NCBI GenBank assembly: GCA_007133065.1
Contig: SLNJ01000105.1
Location: 1 to 40,543, forward strand
Direction of reading: 5' to 3'
Source of the DNA: Opitutales bacterium
GTDB lineage: Bacteria; Verrucomicrobiota; Verrucomicrobiia; Opitutales; Oceanipulchritudinaceae
DNA: 40,543 nt
The number at the start of each line of letters is the position of its first letter. Position 1 is the stretch's first letter. Made by a program: the position numbers and the translations under genes. Below the pieces are notes generated by a model. It had not been told where the DNA came from and did no database searches. It was given only the letters and a program-made list of their open reading frames with translations. Of this stretch, positions 9,033 through 16,198 are shown piece by piece.

Positions 9033-9553
9033 CGTTCAAGCTTTCCTCCCTCCTGCATCGCCCCGAGCACACCACCGATCAGGGCGACCGTCAGCAGCAC
9101 GCCGATCATCTTGAGCGGAAGCAGGTGGCTCGAGACAAGCATCCGCCCGATCGCCGCAATCGATGCCTCCGGATCGGCGGGTGTCGCCGTCTGGATCGAA
9201 GGGCTCCGGCTGATTGCGACGGCGAGGACGGCGAAGACCCCGAGCGCGACACCCGAGCCCGCGAGCGCCGACCAAAATCCGCGCGAATTAGTATCCTGGC
9301 CGGAGTCGGGCCGGCGGGTCAGCAGGATCACGAACATAATCAGAACCGCGACGGCTCCCACGTAGACCAGCAGTTGAATGAACCCGAGGAACTCCGCTCC
9401 GAGCAGGATGTAGAATCCTCCGACGCCGCAGAACGCGAGGGCGAGGGCGAGTCCACAATGAACGGGATCGCGCATGGCGACGGCCCCCAGTGTGGCACCC
9501 AGCGTGACAATCCCGAGGACGGCGAATGCGATGAATGCTGCGTCGGTGATCAT
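9029..9553 (-). CDS. nuoJ: NADH-quinone oxidoreductase (complex I) subunit J
   Basis: The 174-residue membrane protein has five predicted helices and the NuoJ/ND6 hallmark in TM3, LGAEFLGFIQLLVYVGAVAVLIMFVILL, here split as an acidic start (GAEFLGF) and a Tyr-Val-Gly-Ala pi-bulge segment (LVYVGAVAVL). It sits between NuoH and NuoK in the membrane arm, where movement of TM3 is linked to the proton path. Length is normal for the family (about 165-185). Both ends use ATGA overlaps, with nuoH upstream and nuoK downstream. Confidence 0.94.
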   Translation of the reverse strand: MITDAAFIAFAVLGIVTLGATLGAVAMRDPVHCGLALALAFCGVGGFYILLGAEFLGFIQLLVYVGAVAVLIMFVILLTRRPDSGQDTNSRGFWSALAGSGVALGVFAVLAVAISRSPSIQTATPADPEASIAAIGRMLVSSHLLPLKMIGVLLTVALIGGVLGAMQEGGKLER

Positions 9554-11007
9554 CGTTCAGAGTAGCGGTAGGTTCGAACAGGATAGCGCGTGGAAAACAC
9601 GCGGCTTAGAAGCAGGAACGGGATGAGGACCAGAGCGCCGGCGATCAGCCAACCGACGGGACCCGGTCCCGCGTAATGCCATGTGGCGGCGGCGGCGATC
9701 GTGGCGAAGCCCATCGGGGTCATGAATTTCCATGCGAACCCCATGAGCTGGTCGCCGCGGATCCGCGGAACCGTTCCGCGAATCCAGATCGCGAGGAGCA
9801 CCAGGGCGTACAGTTTCACTATGAACCAGACGTAGCCGGGGATGAAGTCCAGAACCGGGAGTGGAGCGTGCCATCCCCCGAGGAACAGAGTCGCCGCAAG
9901 ACCGCTGATCGCGAAAAGTCCGATGTATTCGGCCATAAAGAATACAGCGTATTTGAATCCTGAATACTCAGTCAGATGGCCCGCCACGAGTTCGGATTCC
10001 CCCTCGGGCAAGTCGAACGGGCTGCGGTTGGATTCCGCCTGGGCGGCGATGAAGAAAATAATGAATCCCACAATCCCCCATGGGGTGAGCACAAACCAGT
10101 CGGGGACAAATCCCATTGAGTAGCCCTCCTGGGATTCCACGATGGCGACCGGGGAGAGCGACCCGGTCATCATCACCACGGCAATCGCAGCGAGAATGAG
10201 CGGCATTTCATAGCTGATCATCTGGGCGATCGCCCGCATCGCGCCAAGCAGGGAATACTTGTTGCTGCTTCCCCAGCCGGCCATGAACACGGCCACTTCG
10301 GTGACCGCGCCGAGCGCGAAGAAAAGCAAGATTCCCACCTCCAGCTCGATCGGCACCATCCCGGGACCGTAGGGCAGGATCGCCAAAACGATAAGGGCGG
10401 GAACCAGCATTACCACCGGAGCGAGCAGGTGAACCACCTTGTCGGCATTGCGCGGAACAATGTCTTCCTTCGTGAGCATCTTGATGCCGTCGGCAATCGG
10501 TTGAAACAGCCCCCACGGCCCGACGCGGTTGGGACCGTATCGATTCTGGATCCGAGCGAACACCTTGCGTTCGACCAGCGAGGTGAGCGCGAACAGCAAA
10601 CAGAAGAACGCGAGCAAAGAGGAGATTGTGATTTGGATCGAAACGTGTTCAATCGCCGTGGGCGAGAGGCCCCATGCGGTTGCCAGGTAATCGAGGAAAC
10701 CGTGCTTCAGGAGCACGGGTGCCTGGTCGGGGTTGCGCATGGCATCCCAGGCGACGGCGGTGAGGCTTTCGGGCGCGATCGTGTACAGCACCGCGGCCGC
10801 GGCGAGTAGAACGAGCACCACGGTCCCCACGAGCATCCCCTGCCGCATGCCGCCCAACCGTGACTCCTCGCGCTGCGGCAGACTCCGGCGCGCAGGATAG
10901 ACCCGGGAGCTCCCGATGCCGGCGAGGCAACGATCCTCGACTGCCGCCCGGGCGGGGGAGCAGGTGCCGGGCTGCGGGCATTCAGAATCCTCGGCTTTGC
11001 GTATCAT
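9550..11007 (-). CDS. nuoH: NADH-quinone oxidoreductase (complex I) subunit H
   Basis: NuoH anchors the quinone-binding site of complex I to the membrane arm. Signature segments are present: LVERKVFARIQNRYGPNRVGP, written here across the first loop, QPIADGIKMLTKEDIVP, EVAVFMAGWGSSNKYSLLGA, and SNRSPFDLPEGESELVAGH. The start is unclear. The ATG at 11007 makes an ATGA overlap with nuoI, the pattern of the whole operon, and gives 485 residues with an unusual Arg/Pro-rich leader of 53 residues holding three cysteines. The ATG at 10848 (MRQGMLVG) gives 432 residues. Even the short form has one extra membrane helix plus a linker before canonical TM1 (normal NuoH is about 330-350 residues). I list the longer form because of the overlap. 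Confidence 0.9.
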   Translation of the reverse strand: MIRKAEDSECPQPGTCSPARAAVEDRCLAGIGSSRVYPARRSLPQREESRLGGMRQGMLVGTVVLVLLAAAAVLYTIAPESLTAVAWDAMRNPDQAPVLLKHGFLDYLATAWGLSPTAIEHVSIQITISSLLAFFCLLFALTSLVERKVFARIQNRYGPNRVGPWGLFQPIADGIKMLTKEDIVPRNADKVVHLLAPVVMLVPALIVLAILPYGPGMVPIELEVGILLFFALGAVTEVAVFMAGWGSSNKYSLLGAMRAIAQMISYEMPLILAAIAVVMMTGSLSPVAIVESQEGYSMGFVPDWFVLTPWGIVGFIIFFIAAQAESNRSPFDLPEGESELVAGHLTEYSGFKYAVFFMAEYIGLFAISGLAATLFLGGWHAPLPVLDFIPGYVWFIVKLYALVLLAIWIRGTVPRIRGDQLMGFAWKFMTPMGFATIAAAATWHYAGPGPVGWLIAGALVLIPFLLLSRVFSTRYPVRTYRYSER

Positions 11008-11603
11008 CGGGCGGACTCGTTGTGCGTTGCGTTCGCGGCTTCCTTCTTGCGGCGGCGCTCTTCCATCCGACTGCGATCGGCTGCGAGGCGGGAATCGATT
11101 TCCGCGGCTTCCGTCGGTTTGATCCGGTGGAAATAAGCGTTGGGTTTTGCGAGGCGTTCCCTGGTCAGAGTGAGCGAGTCGAAGCGCTCGAATGCCGCGT
11201 GGTTGTACGCGTTGTCCATCATGATCGCGTCGAATGGACAGACCTCGGAACAGATCTGGCATCCCATACAGGCGGATATGTCTATCTCGAAACGATGGGG
11301 CCTCTTGAGCACCTTGCCTCGCTTGTCGCAGGCGTTCACGATGTGGATCGCCCGGGCGGGGCACTCGGTTTCGCAAATGTGGCAGGCGACACAGCGGAGA
11401 CCTGTTTCAGCGTCATCCCCGTCATAAACGAGAAACGGAACGCTTCTGCTGTTTTCCGGCAGAGGAAGACGTTCCTCGGGGTACCGGACGGTTCGGAGGC
11501 GTCTGGGATCGTAGTAGCTCCCGATCAGATTCCTTGCGGTGACCAACATTCCTTTGAGAATTCCGCTTCCCGGCAGGAATCGAATATGTTTGAGGAGCTT
11601 CAT
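11004..11603 (-). CDS. nuoI: NADH-quinone oxidoreductase (complex I) subunit I, 2x[4Fe-4S]
   Basis: NuoI carries clusters N6a and N6b, which pass electrons to NuoB. The 199-residue product has two ferredoxin motifs, C71-V-A-C74-H-I-C77-E-T-E-C81-P and C112-M-G-C115-Q-I-C118-S-E-V-C122-P, each complete. The N-terminus (MKLLKHIRFLPGSG) fits the membrane-facing helix of the family, and the C-terminal 40 residues are a charged extension. The start at 11603 overlaps the nuoD stop by 4 bp (ATGA). With NuoE, NuoF and NuoG missing from the operon, NuoI is the most exposed electron entry point and could take electrons directly from a ferredoxin, as has been proposed for related ferredoxin-type complexes. 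Confidence 0.95.
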   Translation of the reverse strand: MKLLKHIRFLPGSGILKGMLVTARNLIGSYYDPRRLRTVRYPEERLPLPENSRSVPFLVYDGDDAETGLRCVACHICETECPARAIHIVNACDKRGKVLKRPHRFEIDISACMGCQICSEVCPFDAIMMDNAYNHAAFERFDSLTLTRERLAKPNAYFHRIKPTEAAEIDSRLAADRSRMEERRRKKEAANATHNESAR

Positions 11604-12757
11604 CGGTCGACTTCTCCGAGAACGATGTCGATGCTTCCCAGGATGACCATGACATCGGCGATTTTCATGCCGAGGGACATCTCCTCGAGAAGCGTCAGGT
11701 TGATCAGGCTGGGCGGGCGGATCCTGTACCGGTACGGGCGGGCGGTGTTGTCGCTGATCAGGTAGAATCCGAGTTCGCCTTTGGGAGCTTCGACCCGGCA
11801 GTATGCCTCGCCCTCCGGGGGGCACAGATTGCGCACTTGCACATCCGAATGAAGGATCGGACCTTCGGGCAGATCGGCCATGGCCTGCTGAAGAATCTTC
11901 AACGACTCGCGCATCTCGAGCAGACGAATCATCATTCGATCGTACGTGTCCCCGTGCTCGCCGAGCGGGACGCGGTAGGAGAAACGGTCGTAGATGCCGT
12001 AGCGATCGACCTTTCGGATGTCGTAATCGACGCCCGCCGCCCTGAGTATGGGCCCGGTGAGCCCGGCGTTCACTGCCTTCTCGGCGGAAACGACGCCGAC
12101 GCCCTGGGTTCGGGCAACCAGGATCTCGTTCTCCACGAGCAGTTGCTCCATCTCGTCGAGGAATGCCGGGTACCCGGCGACCACCGCGCGGGCTTGTTCC
12201 ATCCATCCCGACGGCAGCTCACAACGGCAGCCACCAAAGCGCATATAGTTGCACATCATCCGGGAACCGGTCAGCGCCTCGAAGAGATCGAGAATCTCCT
12301 CGCGCTGCCGGAACGCGTACATAAGCGCAGTTCCCCAGCCGCCCATGTCGCCGAGCAGAAACCCGAGGAAGACGGTGTGATTCTGCAGCCGGGTCAGCTC
12401 CGCCAGGATGACCCGGATGTACTCGGCGCGTTCAGGCACCGGGATGCCGGCCAGCGTCTCGACCGCGCGCACGTACGCCCAGTTGTTGCTGAGCGAGCAG
12501 AAATAGTCGAGCCGGTCCGTGTAGGGGATCGAGGCGAGATACGATTGGCTCTCCGCGATCTTCTCGTGGTTCCGGTGCAGATACCCGAAGACAGGTTGCA
12601 GCCGGACCACGGTCTCGCCGTCGAGGACCACGTTCATACGAAAGACCCCGTGCGTGGAGGGATGCTGGGGTCCCATGGAGAGCTCCAGCAACCGCTCGTC
12701 ACCGTCGCCGCCGCCGACCCCATTCGCCCCGAAACCTTCGGGCTCGACCAATCTCAT
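11600..12757 (-). CDS. nuoD: NADH-quinone oxidoreductase (complex I) subunit D
   Basis: NuoD is the 49-kDa-type subunit that forms the quinone pocket with NuoB and NuoH; it descends from the hydrogenase large subunit. The 385-residue product begins its conserved part with GPQHPSTHGVFRMNVVLDGE and has the quinone-site His of HPSTHG, the SIPYTDRLDY segment with the conserved Tyr, the RFGGCRCELPSGW stretch and the C-terminal DIVLGEVDR. It is a stand-alone nuoD, not a nuoCD fusion. The ATG at 12757 overlaps the nuoC stop (ATGA). The first ~25 residues are Gly-rich and poorly conserved. Confidence 0.95.
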   Translation of the reverse strand: MRLVEPEGFGANGVGGGDGDERLLELSMGPQHPSTHGVFRMNVVLDGETVVRLQPVFGYLHRNHEKIAESQSYLASIPYTDRLDYFCSLSNNWAYVRAVETLAGIPVPERAEYIRVILAELTRLQNHTVFLGFLLGDMGGWGTALMYAFRQREEILDLFEALTGSRMMCNYMRFGGCRCELPSGWMEQARAVVAGYPAFLDEMEQLLVENEILVARTQGVGVVSAEKAVNAGLTGPILRAAGVDYDIRKVDRYGIYDRFSYRVPLGEHGDTYDRMMIRLLEMRESLKILQQAMADLPEGPILHSDVQVRNLCPPEGEAYCRVEAPKGELGFYLISDNTARPYRYRIRPPSLINLTLLEEMSLGMKIADVMVILGSIDIVLGEVDR

Positions 12758-13347
12758 TGAACCATCCTGTTCCTCGCGGCAGCGAACGGTTCCCGCACGT
12801 CATCCTCGGCCGGCGGCAAGTAATCCTTGCGCATCGGATGCCCCTCGAACTCCTCCCACATGAGCAGGCGCCGGAGGTCGGGATGACCGTCAAATCGAAT
12901 TCCATAGAGATCGAAAACCTCCCGTTCCTGGAATTCCGCGCTGTGCCAGATGGGCGTCAGCGAGGGAAGCCGCACCCGGTCGCTCCGGTTCTCCGTGCGC
13001 ATGCGAAGCACCACGGGACCGTGCTTCAAAGACATCGAGAAGAGATGATACACCACCTCGAAACAACCCGGTCGTGCCGCCACCTCGGCTCGCATTCTTT
13101 GGCCCGCGGGCGCGGATCCCGGAGGAGTCCGCACGGGGCGTTCCGGCCAATCCACTCCGGTGACGTTGGAGCAATAATCCAGGCGCAGCTCCGGATCATC
13201 CCGCAGCAATCGTGCGACCTCGACGGCATCTTCGGCAGCAACGAGAAGTGAATCCTGGCACGATGGACAGAGGTTGGAAATGAGCTCGAGCCCGGCGTCC
13301 GGCCGGGCATGGAGAACATGTTCGCGAATTTGTTCGGCTGATATCAT
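12754..13347 (-). CDS. nuoC: NADH-quinone oxidoreductase (complex I) subunit C
   Basis: The 197-residue product is NuoC, the 30-kDa-type structural subunit of the peripheral arm. The C-terminal half has the signature: the segment running from SLTPIWHSAEFQEREVFDLYGI to the family motif around FDGHPDLRRLLMWEEFEGHPMRKDY (about residues 130-180). The N-terminal half contains a CPSC pair (residues 27-30), which is not a family feature I know of and has no obvious partner. The gene lies 32 bp beyond nuoB, the only real gap between nuoA and nuoM2 in this operon, and I see no convincing Shine-Dalgarno sequence before the ATG. Confidence 0.93.
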   Translation of the reverse strand: MISAEQIREHVLHARPDAGLELISNLCPSCQDSLLVAAEDAVEVARLLRDDPELRLDYCSNVTGVDWPERPVRTPPGSAPAGQRMRAEVAARPGCFEVVYHLFSMSLKHGPVVLRMRTENRSDRVRLPSLTPIWHSAEFQEREVFDLYGIRFDGHPDLRRLLMWEEFEGHPMRKDYLPPAEDDVREPFAAARNRMVQ

Positions 13348-13379
13348 ATTGATGTGTGTGTTTGCCGGCCCGCACCGAA

Positions 13380-13976
13380 TCAGGTGTAAGCGTTGCAGGT
13401 CGGAATCAAGTCGTTGGGACCGTAGTCCGGTACGGGGTAGTCGCAGGAGGCTTCCCGGTCGGCGTGACGGGGTCGGTCCGGGCCGAGAAGCTTCTGCTCG
13501 CGAATCTTCTTCTGAAGCTTCATGATCCCGTCGAGAAGGGCCTCGGGTCGCGGCGGACAGCCGGGGATGTAGACGTCGACCGGAATGTAGAGATCGATTC
13601 CCTTGAGGACATTGTACCCGTCACGAAAGGGTCCGCCGGAGATGGCGCATGCCCCCATCGCGATCACGTATTTCGGCTCGGCCATCTGGTTGTAGAGGCG
13701 GACCACCAAGGGCGCCATTTTCTTGGTCACCGTTCCTGCAACAATCATCAGGTCGGCCTGCCGCGGAGAGGGCCGATAGACTTCGGCGCCGAAGCGGGCC
13801 AGGTCGTACCTGGCCATCGTCGTGGCGATCATCTCAATCGCACAGCATGCCAGGCCGAACTGCATCGGCCAGATGGAGTTGCTGCGACCCCAGTTGTAGA
13901 TCCATTCGAGCGACGTGACGTGCACCCCGCGGTTGCTGAGTTCATTCTGTAATTCTTGGTCCATGCTGCAATTCAT
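13380..13976 (-). CDS. nuoB: NADH-quinone oxidoreductase (complex I) subunit B, cluster N2
   Basis: NuoB binds cluster N2, the last iron-sulfur centre before quinone. The 198-residue product has the complete ligand set: the tandem cysteines C44-C45 in [10 protein letters not shown]110 in [11 protein letters not shown], and C140 in [12 protein letters not shown]. The start at 13976 (MNCSMDQEL) gives the ATGA overlap with nuoA; an in-frame ATG four codons later (13964, MDQELQ) is possible. The C-terminal 30 residues after the conserved core are a hydrophilic tail with one Cys. All residues needed for N2 are present, so this complex should reduce quinone. Confidence 0.95.
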   Translation of the reverse strand: MNCSMDQELQNELSNRGVHVTSLEWIYNWGRSNSIWPMQFGLACCAIEMIATTMARYDLARFGAEVYRPSPRQADLMIVAGTVTKKMAPLVVRLYNQMAEPKYVIAMGACAISGGPFRDGYNVLKGIDLYIPVDVYIPGCPPRPEALLDGIMKLQKKIREQKLLGPDRPRHADREASCDYPVPDYGPNDLIPTCNAYT

Positions 13977-14350
13977 CCGTCCCATGTAAGAGCTCCCTTG
14001 AACCACGCCCAGGCAAGGCACTCGAAAAGCAGGAGCATAAACACGAATGTCGCAACGACCGCTCCGATGGGAAGATCGAGAAACGCGACAGCGATCGGGA
14101 TCAGAAAGAGTGCTTCGACATCGAAGATGAGAAAGATTATTCCGTAAACGTAGTATTGCGACTTGAACTGAACGCGAAACGACCCGGTCGTTGCGATGCC
14201 GCATTCGTAGGTGGCGTTCTTTTCGATCCCCGGCTTCAACGGCGTGAATGCGAGGCTCCATCCGCGGGCGAGTGCGATCGGAATCAGGGGGAAGATGACC
14301 GCTACGCCCAATAAGACGCTCAGGAAAAGATAGGGGGAACTCTCGGTCAT
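13973..14350 (-). CDS. nuoA: NADH-quinone oxidoreductase (complex I) subunit A
   Basis: The 125-residue, three-helix protein matches NuoA/ND3. The loop between TM1 and TM2 has the [23 protein letters not shown] region with its conserved Cys, followed by [20 protein letters not shown], which holds the conserved Asp and Glu. I chose the ATG at 14350 (MTESSPYLF); a good Shine-Dalgarno (AGGA, 8 nt upstream) overlaps the TGA of the preceding gltD-like gene, which places both genes in one transcript. The longer upstream open frame is only overlap with gltD. nuoA is the first nuo gene here. Confidence 0.94.
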   Translation of the reverse strand: MTESSPYLFLSVLLGVAVIFPLIPIALARGWSLAFTPLKPGIEKNATYECGIATTGSFRVQFKSQYYVYGIIFLIFDVEALFLIPIAVAFLDLPIGAVVATFVFMLLLFECLAWAWFKGALTWDG

Positions 14351-14360
14351 CGCTCGGTCC

Positions 14361-15878
14361 TCATGTGTTCGATACAAGCCGGGGATCGTTGGATGCCTCC
14401 GGCGATGCGGCATCCGAAACACCTGAAGGAGCCTGATTACAACCAACAGGCCACGCCGAAAGATAGTTGTTGATCCCGTCGGCCGCCTTCCGCCCGTCAT
14501 GAACGGCCTCGGAAACCAGACTCGGACCGCGGTACGCATCGCCTCCCGCGAAGAGGCCGGGCAGCGTGGTCATGCCGTTCTCGTCAAGGACGACCCCGCC
14601 CCATTCGTTGACCTGAACCTCCCCCTGGTAACAGGGTGGGATGGCGACAGGATCGAATCCGTAGGCAACCAGTACAATATCCGCAGGGATGGTAAAGGCC
14701 GAGTCGGAGACCGGCACAGGACGGCGACGACCGCCCGCGTCGGGCTCACCGAGCTCCATGCGCTCGCACCGTACGCCCGAGACCCGTCCGCTGGCATCGG
14801 CGAGAATCTCCGTCGGATTTGTCAGAAATTGAAAGCGGGCACCCTCCTCTGTGGCGTTGTAGAACTCCTTTCTGCTTCCCGGCATATTGCCGAAATCCCG
14901 CCGATAGAGACACAACGCTTCGCTGGCACCCGCCCGGATCGAGGTCCGAAGGCAGTCCATGGCGGTGTCGCCCCCGCCCAGGACGGCAACGCGCTTGTCG
15001 CGAACATCGATCGCAGGGAATTGCGGCGACCTCCCGACATTCTTCTCAACCAGGAAGGGAATCGCTTCGTGAACCCCGTCCAACCGGTCGCCCGGGATGC
15101 GGGCGGCCTTCGGGCGTTGGGCCCCCACCCCCCAGAAGGTCGCATCAAATCGGGCGAGGATCTCCTCCAGGGATGGATTCTCGTCGACGCGAACCCCGAA
15201 CTCAAAGGTGACACCGCGATCCCGCAAGACTTCGGTCCGGCGTTCGACGATTCGCTTTTCGAGTTTGAATGCAGGGATGCCGTACACCAGCAGTCCCCCC
15301 GCGCGATCCAATGCTTCGAAAACGGTGACGGCGTACCCCAGACGTGCGAGTTGATCGGCGCACGCAAGCCCCGCTGGACCGGCACCAATGACTGCAACCC
15401 GGAATCCGTTCGGCGTCGCGTTCGCGGTGGAGACCCCTCCCCGTGCGAAAGCGTATTCATTGATAAACTGTTCGATGGCGCCGATGGCAACGGGTTCCGC
15501 ACGGGCATTGAGCACGCAGGCTCCCTCGCACAGCCGTTCCTGCGGACAGATCCGCGAACAGATCTCCGGGAAGTTGCTGGTGGCCTGCGAAACTTCGGCG
15601 GCTTCCAGAAAACGTCCGGCAGCGGTCAGCGCAACCCACTCCGGGATTCGATTCGACAACGGGCAACCGGTCACGCAATGCGGTCGTCCGCATTGCAGGC
15701 AACGGGACGCTTGCCGCCGTATCTCCTCCTCGTCGAAAAGCGAGTAGATCTCGTTGAAATCGCAGATCCGTTCGGCGGCCTCCCGCTTCGGAGGCGGCGT
15801 GCGTTCAACCGTGCGCCAGGTTGCTTTGACGCTTCGGGTGGGAAGGATATCCGTTTTGTGGCCAAATGATTCCGTCAT
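14361..15878 (-). CDS. GltD-like FAD/NAD(P) iron-sulfur oxidoreductase, first gene of the nuo operon
   Basis: The 505-residue product belongs to the glutamate synthase small subunit (GltD) family of NAD(P)H oxidoreductases. The N-terminal helical domain has two cysteine sets (C60, C63, C68, C72 and C107, C111, C117, C121) for [4Fe-4S] clusters. An FAD-binding fold follows (VAVIGAGPAG, 162-171), then an NAD(P) fold (VAVLGGGDTAMD, near 295) and the C-terminal FAD loop (LPGLFAGGDAYRG). No glutamate synthase large subunit gene is in the window. The gene ends 10 bp before nuoA, whose ribosome site overlaps its stop codon. In an operon lacking nuoEFG, I infer that it may serve as an NAD(P)H or ferredoxin partner of complex I; it could also simply be glutamate synthase beta with GltB elsewhere. 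The FAD/NAD(P) assignment is firm, the partner is not. Confidence 0.85.
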   Translation of the reverse strand: MTESFGHKTDILPTRSVKATWRTVERTPPPKREAAERICDFNEIYSLFDEEEIRRQASRCLQCGRPHCVTGCPLSNRIPEWVALTAAGRFLEAAEVSQATSNFPEICSRICPQERLCEGACVLNARAEPVAIGAIEQFINEYAFARGGVSTANATPNGFRVAVIGAGPAGLACADQLARLGYAVTVFEALDRAGGLLVYGIPAFKLEKRIVERRTEVLRDRGVTFEFGVRVDENPSLEEILARFDATFWGVGAQRPKAARIPGDRLDGVHEAIPFLVEKNVGRSPQFPAIDVRDKRVAVLGGGDTAMDCLRTSIRAGASEALCLYRRDFGNMPGSRKEFYNATEEGARFQFLTNPTEILADASGRVSGVRCERMELGEPDAGGRRRPVPVSDSAFTIPADIVLVAYGFDPVAIPPCYQGEVQVNEWGGVVLDENGMTTLPGLFAGGDAYRGPSLVSEAVHDGRKAADGINNYLSAWPVGCNQAPSGVSDAASPEASNDPRLVSNT

Positions 15879-16198
15879 TGTTGACCGAGACAGTTGGTGC
15901 GATCGCCAAGGTGGAGCGACACGACGGCGGTCCTCCGTGTGGCGGCCCCTTTTACGCGGCAGGCGAATCGCGCGGAGAGCTGTTTCAATCTCAGCATGCG
16001 TTGTCGAACTTGGTTCAAGATCCGCATTTGAATCATTAATTTACCTTAAGGTCAATAATACTTCGTGAAGTTTTGCTTAACTCCTCCCACCAGCTCGCCG
16101 CCGGCCTTGAAAAGGCCTTTTGCCTTCCCCGGAACAGCATGTTTCGGCGCGATTCGGGGAGGATGGGTGCCGCGGGAATCCGCTCGGGCAGCTCTCGG
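15879..16198. other. 320-bp gene-free gap, probable promoter region of the gltD-nuo operon
   Basis: This stretch separates the KorAB-ferredoxin block from the gltD-nuo block and holds no credible gene. Its middle (16020-16080) is clearly AT-rich against a GC-rich background and contains a palindrome listed separately. On the minus strand, AT-rich hexamers such as TATTAT and TTGACC occur, but no pair has good sigma-70 spacing. The gap suggests that the nuo block has its own promoter. Confidence 0.45.
16040..16055. promoter_or_regulatory. near-perfect palindrome upstream of gltD-nuo, possible operator
   Basis: On the minus strand the sequence reads TTGACCTTAAGGTAAA, a palindrome with 14 of 16 positions matching, centred on CCTTAAGG, in the AT-rich core of the gap. 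It lies about 160 bp before the gltD-like start. It could be a repressor or activator site; the first six bases also resemble a -35 box. No regulator can be named. Confidence 0.35.

Noticed and set aside
16103-16121. Hairpin GGCCTT-GAA-AAGGCC followed by TTTT, considered as a terminator.
   Set aside because: The T-run is on the plus strand, where there is no gene. On the minus strand the stem is followed by GC-rich sequence, so it would not terminate the upstream ferredoxin-fusion gene.
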